Both the position numbers and the translations under genes were made by a program. Source: an uncultured Collinsella sp. (GTDB taxonomy: Bacteria > Actinomycetota > Coriobacteriia > Coriobacteriales > Coriobacteriaceae). From it: a stretch of 15,726 nucleotides of DNA. Shown one piece after another: positions 7,189 through 14,009 of the stretch. The notes below the pieces were generated by a model that did not search any database, was not told where the DNA came from, and saw only the letters and a program-made list of their open reading frames with translations. The stretch spans positions 1-15,726 of the forward strand of contig URKM01000045.1 in NCBI GenBank assembly GCA_900548365.1. The letters run 5' to 3'. Position 1 is the stretch's first letter, and the number at the start of each line of letters is the position of its first letter.

Positions 7189-8138
7189 GCCGCTATGTCG
7201 TGGTGCGTCGCGCCATCACGCTCGCATGCGTATGCGCATCGGCCCTGCTGCAAACCTACGTTATCCAGGCATTCGTCAATCCCGCCAATCTGCTTTCGGG
7301 AGGGTTTACCGGCGTTGCCCTCCTTCTCGAACGCGTGGCCCATCTTATGGGCACCAGCCTGCCCGTATCCATAGGCGTCCTGCTGCTCAACATTCCCGTC
7401 GCGCTCTTTTGCTGGCGCTCCATAAGCAAGCGCTTCGTTCTCTTCTCCATGGTCCAGGTGGGATTGCTCAGCGCGTTTCTCGAGATCTTCTCGTTCCAGC
7501 CCATCTTGGGGGAGACGTTTCTCAACGTGATCTTCGGCGGCGTCTTGAACGGCATCGCCATCGCCATCGCCTTGAAAAGCGGGGCGTCTACCGCCGGCAC
7601 GGACTTCATCGCCCTCTACGTTTCCAACAAGACCGGTAAGACGATCTGGCCCTATGTGTTCGCAGGCAATTGCTGCATCCTGGCGATCTTCGGCTCCATC
7701 TTCGGATGGGAGCACGCCGCATATTCCATTGTGTTCCAATTCATATCGACCAAGGCCATCGACGGCTTCTACCATCGGTACAACCGTTCCACCCTGCTCA
7801 TCACCACCAAGAAGCCCCAGGAAGTGGCCCGCGCCTACACGAACACGCTCCATCACGGCGCCAGCATCATCGACGCCACCGGCGCGTTTAGCGGCGAGCC
7901 CGTCGGTATCATCCATACCGTGCTCTCCACCTACGAGGTGGGGGATGCTATCCGGCTCATCCGCTTCGTCGATCCGCGCGCCGTGGTCAACGTACTCAAA
8001 ACCGATGACTTCGTTGGCAACTTCCATCGCGCCGGCATCGATGAACCGCTCCCAACCGAGGTCGAGAACGGCGAATCACCCGACTCGATCCTGGAGCTCA
8101 TCGCGCGCAAGCAGCACGACAACCATGCGGACCGTTAA
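7149..8138 (+). CDS. YitT-family integral membrane protein (DUF161 + DUF2179)
   Basis: A 329-residue inner-membrane protein. Five to six hydrophobic segments lie at about 19-43, 50-67, 71-90, 97-115, 122-143 and 166-185, with the family's GGFTGVALLL (51-60) and GASTAGTDFIAL (145-156) loops. A soluble C-terminal DUF2179 ferredoxin-like domain follows (about 212-295, including TLLITTKKPQEVARA and a GASIIDATGAFSGEP stretch). A charged tail of about 30 residues ends it. The family is widespread in Firmicutes and Actinobacteria; its transport role is not established, so no substrate is given. Start: ATG 7149 with AAGGGGG five bases upstream. The gene stands alone, converges on prfA and ends about 75 bp from the prfA terminator. 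Confidence 0.92.
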   Translation: MPEDPQLVKLKHLGRYVVVRRAITLACVCASALLQTYVIQAFVNPANLLSGGFTGVALLLERVAHLMGTSLPVSIGVLLLNIPVALFCWRSISKRFVLFSMVQVGLLSAFLEIFSFQPILGETFLNVIFGGVLNGIAIAIALKSGASTAGTDFIALYVSNKTGKTIWPYVFAGNCCILAIFGSIFGWEHAAYSIVFQFISTKAIDGFYHRYNRSTLLITTKKPQEVARAYTNTLHHGASIIDATGAFSGEPVGIIHTVLSTYEVGDAIRLIRFVDPRAVVNVLKTDDFVGNFHRAGIDEPLPTEVENGESPDSILELIARKQHDNHADR

Positions 8139-8213
8139 AATACGGGCGCAGCTTACGAGCATCTACCTGCACCGACAACCGACGCCCGGGCGCGCCGCCG
8201 TCCCGCTGTCTTG

Positions 8214-8243
8214 AAAAAGGCCGCCGCCATACAGCCGACGGCC
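8214..8243 (-). terminator. Rho-independent terminator of prfA
   Basis: On the minus strand GGCCGTCG and CGGCGGCC form an 8-bp stem (one U-G wobble) around a 9-nt loop, followed directly by TTTTT. It lies about 40 bases past the prfA stop. The plus strand has no T-run after the stem, so it would not serve the convergent YitT gene well. Confidence 0.85.
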
Positions 8244-8282
8244 CGTCTTCACTGGTATGTTGCCCGTTAGCCCGGTGGCGCC

Positions 8283-9350
8283 TTACACCGCCGCCGCCAG
8301 CTTCTCGGCGCGCTCCGCGGCAGCCAACGCCTCGATCACATTGGGCAGCAGGTCTCCCAGCAGCACGCCGTTATACGTAGAGTTGAAGCCGATGCGGTGA
8401 TCGGTCACGCGGTCCTGCGGCTGGTTGTACGTGCGGATCTTCTCGGAGCGGTTGCCGTGGCCGATCTGGCTGGAGCGCTCGGCGCCCAGCTCTGCCTGCT
8501 GGCGCTCGAGCTCCATCTCGTACAAGCGGGCGCGCAGCATCTGCATGCAGACCTCGCGGTTCTGAATCTGGGAGCGCTGCTCCTGCGACTGGACCACCGT
8601 GTTGGTGGGCAGATGGGTGATACGCACCGCCGAGTAGGTGGTGTTGACGCACTGGCCGCCGGGGCCGGAGGCGCAGTAGGTATCGATGCGCAGGTCGGAC
8701 TGGTTGATCTGGACGTCGATCTCCTCCGCCTCGGGAAGCACGGCGACGGTCGCCGTGGAGGTCTGGATGCGGCCCTGGCTCTCGGTCTTGGGCACGCGCT
8801 GGACGCGGTGGACGCCCGACTCGAACTTCATAACCGAGTACACCTTATCGCCCTCGACCTTGAACTCGATGCTCTTGAAGCCGCCCGCCTCGCTGGGGCT
8901 GGAGTCGAGCACGGTCATCTTCCACTTCTTGGACTCGATGAAGCGCTGGTACATCTTGAACAGATCGCCCGCGAAGATGGCGGCCTCGTCGCCGCCCGCC
9001 GCGGAGCGGATCTCGATGATGGTGTTCTTCTCGTCGTTCGGGTCGCTCGGGATGAGCATGAACTTGATATCCTCTTCCAGCTGGGGAAGCTTGGACTCGT
9101 TCTCGGAGATCTCCATCTGGAGCATCTCCTTCTCGTCGGCATCGCTTGCCTCGCGCAGCATCTCCTTCGCCACCTCGATGTCATCGAGGGCGGAGATGTA
9201 CTCGCGCGCGGCGTTCACCAAGTCGGTCTGGTGCGCGTACTCCTTGTTCAGGCGGGTGAATTCCTTGATGTCGCTCGCGACGGCAGGGTCGGAGAGCTTC
9301 TTCTCAAGCTCCTGATAGGCAACGATGATCTTCTCAAGCTTCTCGCGCAT
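8283..9350 (-). CDS. prfA: Peptide chain release factor 1 (RF1)
   Basis: A class I release factor that reads UAA and UAG in the ribosomal A site and triggers peptidyl-tRNA hydrolysis. At 355 residues it is normal length. Domain 1 is helical (about 1-105). The codon-recognition domain carries HRVQRVPKTESQGRIQTS (181-198), with the PxT tripeptide as P187-K188-T189. The catalytic G231-G232-Q233 lies in SGPGGQCVNTT, followed by the conserved SAVRITHLPT and a C-terminal helical domain (NRSEKIRTYNQPQDRVTDHR). The residue equivalent to His193 of Thermus RF1, which stacks on the stop codon, is Gln196 here (codon CAG, 8763-8765). Start: ATG 9350 with AGAAGGAG upstream. It has its own promoter-like region and terminator. 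prmC, which methylates the GGQ and often follows prfA, is not adjacent. Confidence 0.97.
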   Translation of the reverse strand: MREKLEKIIVAYQELEKKLSDPAVASDIKEFTRLNKEYAHQTDLVNAAREYISALDDIEVAKEMLREASDADEKEMLQMEISENESKLPQLEEDIKFMLIPSDPNDEKNTIIEIRSAAGGDEAAIFAGDLFKMYQRFIESKKWKMTVLDSSPSEAGGFKSIEFKVEGDKVYSVMKFESGVHRVQRVPKTESQGRIQTSTATVAVLPEAEEIDVQINQSDLRIDTYCASGPGGQCVNTTYSAVRITHLPTNTVVQSQEQRSQIQNREVCMQMLRARLYEMELERQQAELGAERSSQIGHGNRSEKIRTYNQPQDRVTDHRIGFNSTYNGVLLGDLLPNVIEALAAAERAEKLAAAV

Positions 9351-9391
9351 GATGCACTCCTTCTAACAATGAATCAATGGTTCGCATGCCA

Positions 9392-9437
9392 CGGCGAGCA
9401 TGGCCGCTCGCCGGCGCGGCGCTTTTCGCAGCGCCGG
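9392..9437 (-). promoter_or_regulatory. GC-rich overlapping hairpins in the prfA leader
   Basis: Read on the minus strand. Hairpin A pairs CCGGCGC (9431-9437) with GCGCCGG (9411-9417). Hairpin A' pairs GGCGCT (9430-9435) with AGCGCC (9418-9423) around loop GCGAAA. Hairpin B pairs CGGCGAGC (9406-9413) with GCTCGCCG (9392-9399) around a 6-nt loop. A excludes both others; A' and B can coexist. B ends 41 bases before the prfA ATG. No T-run follows, so these are not plain terminators. They may be a regulatory leader or just GC-rich sequence. Confidence 0.45.
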
Positions 9438-9516
9438 GGTAAAAGGGCGGATGCGGCTCAACGCCGCCAGCCGTAACGGTGCGGTCGCGTGGTCGCACGC
9501 CAGTCAATTCATCCAG

Positions 9517-9543
9517 CTAGAGTTTATCGAACGCGAAATGCAT
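9517..9543 (-). CDS. Candidate eight-codon leader ORF ending in UAG, upstream of prfA
   Basis: ATG 9541-9543 follows AAAGGGGA (9551-9558; 8 bases from GGGG to ATG) and lies about 20 nt after the predicted transcription start. It encodes MHFAFDKL and stops at TAG 9517-9519, next base C. UAG is read only by RF1, the product of the gene downstream. If UAG is passed, the frame stays open for about 60 codons and ends at TGA just inside prfA. Only the RBS, position and stop codon support it. Confidence 0.3.
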   Translation of the reverse strand: MHFAFDKL

Positions 9544-9568
9544 GGAATGGTCCCCTTTCAACGGAGCT

Positions 9569-9597
9569 ATGATACCCAAAGAATAGTCGAGAAACAA
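9569..9597 (-). promoter_or_regulatory. prfA: Candidate sigma70-type promoter for prfA
   Basis: On the minus strand TTGTTT (9592-9597), a 17-bp spacer and TATCAT (9569-9574) form a plausible promoter about 220 bp before prfA. It would start transcripts near 9562, giving a leader of about 210 nt with the small ORF and hairpins. No clear terminator separates it from the upstream epimerase gene, so readthrough is also possible. Confidence 0.55.
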
Positions 9598-9645
9598 CGA
9601 ATCCCACAGAATGCGCAGGTCGTCCACGGCGCGGCATCCCGCCGC

Positions 9646-10539
9646 CTACAGCAGGGTCATCGAAAAGGATCGCGTGTCGGTCTCGCCGGGCTCCAGGATG
9701 GTCACGTTGTCGCGATGCTCGAACACATCGTCTTCCTCCGCAAGGGCGGCGTGCCCCGTCCAGGGCTCGACCGCCACGAAGGGCGCATCGGGCTGCGCCG
9801 ACCAGATACCCACGAACTTGAAGCCGTCGAAAACGAGGCGCACGCCGCGGCCGGACTTCCTGCTCACCAGCTCGATGGTGTTGCCGGGCACATCGGAGAG
9901 CACCACGGTGTCGCAGTCGAACAGCTCGCGCGTGATGGGCAGCACGTCGGCGTCGTCAAGCGAGCGGAACGAGTTCTCGTACGTGAGCATGCCGCCCTCG
10001 ACCATGGTGGGCGAATCCGCCGTCCAGGGGCGCGTGAAGCGCAGCTCGTAATCGTCGAACGCCTCGCCCTCCGTGCCGGGAGCGGGAACGTTGAACGCGG
10101 GATGGCCGCCCGCGGAGAACGGCATGGGGACGTCGCCGGCGTTGGTGACGGAGAAGGTCTGCGTGAGCGTCGCCGGGCCGGTGATGGCATAGGTCATGTT
10201 GAGAATGAAGCGATACGGATACGCCGCACGGGTCTCCTCGGTATCCACCAGCTCGAACGTGACGGACGAGCCGTCCTCGGCGACCTCCTTGACCGCATGC
10301 TCCATGTCGCGCGCGAATCCGTGCTTGCCCAGGTTGCACATGCCGGCGGCGGACTCAACGGGACCCCTGCCCGCAGCGCCGACCACGGGGAACAGCACCG
10401 GGGAGCTCTTGCCCCACCATGCCGAATCGGACTGCCAGAGATATTCCAGGCCGCCCTTCGCCAGCCCCCGCAGCTGTGCGCCCTGCGCGTCGATCCGCGC
10501 GACGACGCCGTCCTTTTCTATGGTTACGGTCTTCGACAT
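9646..10539 (-). CDS. Aldose 1-epimerase family protein (LacX-like galactose mutarotase fold)
   Basis: A cytoplasmic sugar mutarotase-like enzyme of 297 residues, the family's usual size. It carries NLGKHGFARD (69-78, H73), GGHPAFNVP (144-152, H146, the usual catalytic His) and FVAVEPWTG (254-262, E258, the expected catalytic base). The Trp-rich start of the barrel (EYLWQSDSAWWGKSSPVLFP) is typical of the LacX/YeaD-like subgroup, in which sugar specificity is mostly unknown. The start is ATG 10539 because AGAGGAG lies five bases upstream and the protein opens with MSKTVTIEKDG. An in-frame ATG at 10590 lacks an RBS and adds 17 atypical residues. A minus-strand TATAAA at 10633-10638 may be its -10, with a poor -35. 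It is divergent from menA. Confidence 0.9.
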   Translation of the reverse strand: MSKTVTIEKDGVVARIDAQGAQLRGLAKGGLEYLWQSDSAWWGKSSPVLFPVVGAAGRGPVESAAGMCNLGKHGFARDMEHAVKEVAEDGSSVTFELVDTEETRAAYPYRFILNMTYAITGPATLTQTFSVTNAGDVPMPFSAGGHPAFNVPAPGTEGEAFDDYELRFTRPWTADSPTMVEGGMLTYENSFRSLDDADVLPITRELFDCDTVVLSDVPGNTIELVSRKSGRGVRLVFDGFKFVGIWSAQPDAPFVAVEPWTGHAALAEEDDVFEHRDNVTILEPGETDTRSFSMTLL

Positions 10540-10663
10540 TGCGACTCCTCTCGTTCGCGGCACCCTTGCGCGATATCCGCCGGGGCCCACCGGTCTGGGA
10601 CGCGCGGCCGCGGCCGAGCCCCATCTCCTCTATTTATACCACCCGCCGCCCGCTACCCGTTGG

Positions 10664-10694
10664 TTGCCCCGCCTTCGACGCCGGAGCGTATAAT
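10664..10694 (+). promoter_or_regulatory. menA: Candidate promoter of menA
   Basis: A perfect TATAAT (10689-10694) lies 35 bases before the menA start. The only -35-like hexamer, TTGCCC (10664-10669), has a long 19-bp spacer. Transcription from near 10701 would give a leader of about 29 nt that includes AAGGAG (10714-10719). Confidence 0.6.
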
Positions 10695-10729
10695 GGCGGA
10701 CGACTTTTCGACCAAGGAGACAGGCGCCC

Positions 10730-11746
10730 ATGAACCGCACCGACCACGCACGAAGACAAGAACAGAGGCGCACCCGAGAGGTGCGCTCCGCCTGGATCGA
10801 AGCCGTGCGGCTGCGCACGCTGCCGCTGGCGGCTTCGGGTTCGGTCGTCGCCGCGGGCATCGCCGCAGCGCGCGGATGCTTTCGCTGGCACACGTTCGCC
10901 CTCATGTTCGCGGTGTCCATCCTGCTGCAGGTCATCGCCAACTTTGCCGACGACTACGGAGACCTGTCCCACGGCCTTGACGACGAGACGCGCGTGGGCC
11001 CGCAGCGCGGCATGCAGCGCGGCCTCATCACGCCTGCCCAGATGAAACGCGCCCTCATCGTGCTCTGCGGGGCGACCTTCATCCTGGGATGCCTGCTGGT
11101 GTGCACGTCTCTGGGAACCGGACCCGCCCTCCCCGGAGGCGCGCTCGCCGCTATCGGCGCGTTCATCCTGCTGGGCATCGCCGCCATCGCGGCAGCCGTC
11201 CTCTACACCGTGGGGCCCCATCCGTACGGGTACATCGGCCTCGGCGACGCCATGAGCTTCTTGTTCTTCGGCATCGTCTCGGTGCTCGGCGGCAGCTTCC
11301 TCTACATCCACGCCTTCGATGCCGCCGCCCTGGTCGCCGGCATCGCGCTCGGCCTGCCCGTCGCCGCCGTGATGAACATCAACAACATGCGCGATTCGCT
11401 CGATGACGCCGCGAAGGGAAAGCGCACCATCGCGAACAGGCTCTACGAGCTCGGACAGCGCAGCGCATCCATCTCGGGCGGCGAAGCCATGCGCGCCTAC
11501 CACGCCGCGCTCGTCTACGGCTCGATGCTGTTCTTCATCGCGGCGCTCTTCATGATCCGCGGCGCCTCGCTGGGCACCTTCGTGCGCGCCGCCGCCCTCT
11601 GCGCGAGCTTTCAGCCGCTCATGAGCGCCCTCAATGGCATCGTCCATGAACCCGACCACACCAAGTTCGACCGCTTCATGGCGCCCACCAGCCTGGGAAC
11701 GGTGGCGGTCGCCCTGGTCTTCACCCTCTGCGCGATGCTGGGATAG
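10730..11746 (+). CDS. menA: 1,4-dihydroxy-2-naphthoate polyprenyltransferase (MenA, UbiA family)
   Basis: Attaches the polyprenyl tail to 1,4-dihydroxy-2-naphthoate in the membrane, giving demethylmenaquinone for anaerobic respiration. The 338-residue, multi-helix protein has both Asp-rich prenyl-diphosphate/Mg sites: NFADDYGD followed by GLDDETRVGP (71-91), and NINNMRDSLDDAAKGKRT (216-233). YTVGPHPYGYIGLGD (159-173) is the conserved MenA segment between them. A basic 20-residue N-terminal stretch precedes the first helix. Start: ATG 10730 with AAGGAG ten bases upstream, slightly long spacing. The gene is alone with its own promoter; no other men genes are in the window. No clear terminator follows in the 263 bp to the next gene. 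Confidence 0.95.
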   Translation: MNRTDHARRQEQRRTREVRSAWIEAVRLRTLPLAASGSVVAAGIAAARGCFRWHTFALMFAVSILLQVIANFADDYGDLSHGLDDETRVGPQRGMQRGLITPAQMKRALIVLCGATFILGCLLVCTSLGTGPALPGGALAAIGAFILLGIAAIAAAVLYTVGPHPYGYIGLGDAMSFLFFGIVSVLGGSFLYIHAFDAAALVAGIALGLPVAAVMNINNMRDSLDDAAKGKRTIANRLYELGQRSASISGGEAMRAYHAALVYGSMLFFIAALFMIRGASLGTFVRAAALCASFQPLMSALNGIVHEPDHTKFDRFMAPTSLGTVAVALVFTLCAMLG

Positions 11747-12009
11747 GGGCCGGTCGGCGAAACCGTCAGCGACGCGGATGCACCCGGGCCTCCGACGTCG
11801 AGCCCGAGCTGAACCGGCGGCAGGCTCCTCCTGCGCGGATACGCCCGGCCGGCGGCGCGGCGACTCCGGCGCACCGTTGCGCGAAATGCCGCGGCGCATC
11901 GCGCGCGCACGACGTATGCTTTCAGCAACGAGCTCGACGGCGCGACGGCCGGCCCTTCCCATATGCGGAGCCGCCGCCCATTTTTCGCCCGCGACCATAA
12001 GGAGCAGCC

Positions 12010-13155
12010 ATGTTTTGCGATCAATGCGGCACACCCCTCGACCCCGACGCCCGATTCTGCCAAGCATGCGGGGCGCCCGCATCGGAAGGGGTGCAGGCGC
12101 CATCCCCCTCCGAAGATGAAAAGGCCGCGCCGCAAGGCGACGACGTCCCCTCAAGCGCGGACGAACCCGCCCCTCAAGACGTGGACGCCCCCGAGAAGCG
12201 CCGCATGCACCCCGCCGCCATAGCCGGCATCGCCGTGGCAGGCGCCCTCCTCGTCGGCGCCGGTGTCTTCGCCATGACGCAGCTCGCCCCCTCGTCGGAC
12301 CCCACCACTATCGAAGCGAGCAATCCGTCGAAAGACGATGCCGGAAAAGACGAGGCGGACAACGGCGCGGACACCGCACCTGACGACGTCGACAACGGCG
12401 CGAAGACAGACGCCTCCTCCCCCACCGCTGCCACCAAAACCTTGATCGACCAGGCGAAAGCCCAAGGGCTACCCGTCTACACCGGCACCGTGCGCATCTT
12501 CGAGACCAACGCTCAGCTCGCCGAATTCCAGGGCCGCACGGATATCCTCCCCTACCTCGGAGCAGAAGGCGGTCCCTATGTCATCCTCGACCTGGGCGCA
12601 CCGGCCGAGATCGATGCGTACAGTGGAGACGGGCAGAGCCACGGCATCGAGACCATGCAGCTCATCGAGCTTGGCAACGGCTACGGCGATACCGCGGACC
12701 CCTGGCGCGCGTTCGACGGCCAGCAGGTGAGCGTGACATGGACCGCCGTCTACATGCCGAGCGACGTGAGCCTCCCGGTGGAAGCCGGGCGCGCCGCCGA
12801 CGCGCGGGCGCTGGACGAGCGCTGGAGCGCAAGCGCGGGCGCGGGCAGCGCGTCCTCCGCCGCACCTGTAGAATCCGCGAACTCGGGCTCCTACGTCCTG
12901 CCCGACTCCGCGACGCGCGTGTACAGCGTCAGCGAGCTCTCCGGGCTTTCGAGCTGGCAGCTCATGATCGCCCGCAACGAGATCTACGCCCGGCACGGGC
13001 GCGGCTTCAACGATGCCGAGGTGCGCAGCTACTTCCAAAACCAATCTTGGTACCAGCAGCGCTACACCGCGGAGGAGTTCGACGCCATGGCGAGCACCAT
13101 CTTGAGCTCCATCGAGCAGCAAAACATCGCGAACATCCTCGAAGTCGAGGGCTAG
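12010..13155 (+). CDS. Zinc-ribbon membrane protein with C-terminal YARHG domain
   Basis: A 381-residue single-pass membrane protein of unknown role. A zinc ribbon with C3-x2-C6 and C17-x2-C20 (FCDQCG ... FCQACG) opens the protein. An acidic linker, one transmembrane helix (about 68-92, preceded by EKRR), and a second acidic, Asp/Asn-rich linker to about 140 follow. Residues about 150-260 (GLPVYTGTVRIF ... MPSDVSLPVEAG) form a probable beta-rich domain I cannot assign. A Ser/Ala linker leads to a YARHG domain (about 303-375, core ARNEIYARHGRGF at 321-333). The positive-inside rule puts the ribbon in the cytoplasm and YARHG outside. Start: ATG 12010, AAGGAG five bases upstream. In the 263 bp upstream only a weak -10-like TATGCT (11915-11920) was seen. 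Architecture is clear; function is not known. Confidence 0.85.
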   Translation: MFCDQCGTPLDPDARFCQACGAPASEGVQAPSPSEDEKAAPQGDDVPSSADEPAPQDVDAPEKRRMHPAAIAGIAVAGALLVGAGVFAMTQLAPSSDPTTIEASNPSKDDAGKDEADNGADTAPDDVDNGAKTDASSPTAATKTLIDQAKAQGLPVYTGTVRIFETNAQLAEFQGRTDILPYLGAEGGPYVILDLGAPAEIDAYSGDGQSHGIETMQLIELGNGYGDTADPWRAFDGQQVSVTWTAVYMPSDVSLPVEAGRAADARALDERWSASAGAGSASSAAPVESANSGSYVLPDSATRVYSVSELSGLSSWQLMIARNEIYARHGRGFNDAEVRSYFQNQSWYQQRYTAEEFDAMASTILSSIEQQNIANILEVEG

Positions 13156-13199
13156 GCGCCCTGCGGCGGCGAGGGCGGCGGCCCCTCATGCAAACCGAC

Positions 13200-13247
13200 G
13201 AACCACCGTCCGCATCGGAAACGACGGGACGGTGGTTCTTTCTTTTT
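13200..13247 (+). terminator. Strong rho-independent terminator after the zinc-ribbon/YARHG gene
   Basis: Arms GAACCACCGTCC (13200-13211) and GGACGGTGGTTC (13227-13238) form a perfect 12-bp stem with a 15-nt loop, followed by TTTCTTTTT. It lies 45 bases past the stop and insulates the MarR/ABC operon. Confidence 0.95.
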
Positions 13248-13270
13248 ATAAAATTTATTTCGGTACCATA

Positions 13271-13306
13271 TTGTTTGAAGGCGGCTATTATACTTTTCTC
13301 AAAACA
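13271..13306 (+). promoter_or_regulatory. Candidate promoter and operator region of the MarR/ABC operon
   Basis: An AT-rich stretch holds TATACT (13289-13294, five of six matches to -10), without a good -35 at normal spacing. TTGTTTGA (13271-13278) and TCAAAACA (13299-13306) form an imperfect inverted repeat on either side of it, a possible autoregulatory MarR site. Support is limited to position and partial symmetry. Confidence 0.3.
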
Positions 13307-13325
13307 TGAGGGAAGGGAGAGTTCT

Positions 13326-14009
13326 GTGAACGGTCCGGAATTCAAGAGCAGCGATATGTCTGAAAGCGCGCGTCCGCCGGCCACCAGCCAGGAAGCACCG
13401 GCGGCCGGCGGCACCGCAAGCGCTCCGTCCTCGGACGCACTCGCCAGCAGCGCATCCGAAGCCCCGCACGCCGCGACCGAGCCCGTGGCGGGACTCGCCG
13501 ACGCCCCCGCCGCCAGCCCCGCCGCTGCCGCCAGGCGCGCCCAGCGTCACCGTGAAGACCTGCCCGAGGCGCCCGACGCCACCGACGACCCCGTTATCGC
13601 CCGCGCGACGCGCATCCTCTCCAACCTGGGCTTCTGCGGCCACTACCTGCATTTCCACCGGGGAGGAAGATCCGGCCGCGCGCCCATCCTCTGCCTGCTC
13701 GAGAAGAACGGCGGCACGCTCTCCCAGCAGGAGCTCGGTCTGTTCTTCGAGCTCAAGCCCGGCTCGCTCTCGGAGATCCTCTCCAAGATGGAGGCCGCCG
13801 GCCTTATCAGCCGCGCGCGCGATCACCAAGATCGCCGCCAGCTCAAGGTGACGCTCACCGAAGCCGGCGCCGCCGCGGCGCGCATGGAGACGGAGATCCG
13901 CCAGCGCTTCCGCTCGAGCGCGTTCTCGAACCTTACCCCCGAAGAGCAGGAGACGCTCGCCGACCTGCTCGACCGTGTCCGCAACCGTTGGGAGGAGATC
14001 GATGGTTAA
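13326..14009 (+). CDS. MarR-family transcriptional regulator with long Ala/Pro-rich N-terminus
   Basis: A winged-helix DNA-binding regulator of 227 residues, against about 140-160 for most of the family. Residues 11-75 are low-complexity Ala/Ser/Pro. The MarR core runs from about 88 to 225: dimerisation helix (ATRILSNLGF), helix-turn-helix TLSQQELGLFFELKPGSLSEIL (131-152, continuing to KMEAAGLI) and wing R-DHQDRRQLKVTLTE (165-179). The start is GTG 13326, because AAGGGAG lies six bases upstream; ATG 13356 is possible but has a weak RBS, and no later Met precedes the core. The reading frame is also open upstream into the preceding gene, an out-of-frame shadow. The stop overlaps the ABC start by 8 bp, so the two are translationally coupled, and the regulator probably controls the exporter. 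Ligand unknown. Confidence 0.9.
   Translation: MNGPEFKSSDMSESARPPATSQEAPAAGGTASAPSSDALASSASEAPHAATEPVAGLADAPAASPAAAARRAQRHREDLPEAPDATDDPVIARATRILSNLGFCGHYLHFHRGGRSGRAPILCLLEKNGGTLSQQELGLFFELKPGSLSEILSKMEAAGLISRARDHQDRRQLKVTLTEAGAAAARMETEIRQRFRSSAFSNLTPEEQETLADLLDRVRNRWEEIDG

Noticed and set aside
10540..10590. Longer start for the aldose epimerase (MGPGG...)
   Set aside because: No RBS precedes it, and the added residues are not family-like; ATG 10539 has AGAGGAG at ideal spacing.
10634..12154. Long minus-strand open frame opposite menA
   Set aside because: Arg/Gly/Ala-rich antisense shadow with no domain; MenA motifs on the plus strand are unambiguous.
12738..13325. Upstream extension of the MarR frame into the previous gene
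   Set aside because: This part is an Arg-rich out-of-frame reading of the YARHG gene, crosses its strong terminator, and the good RBS is at GTG 13326.
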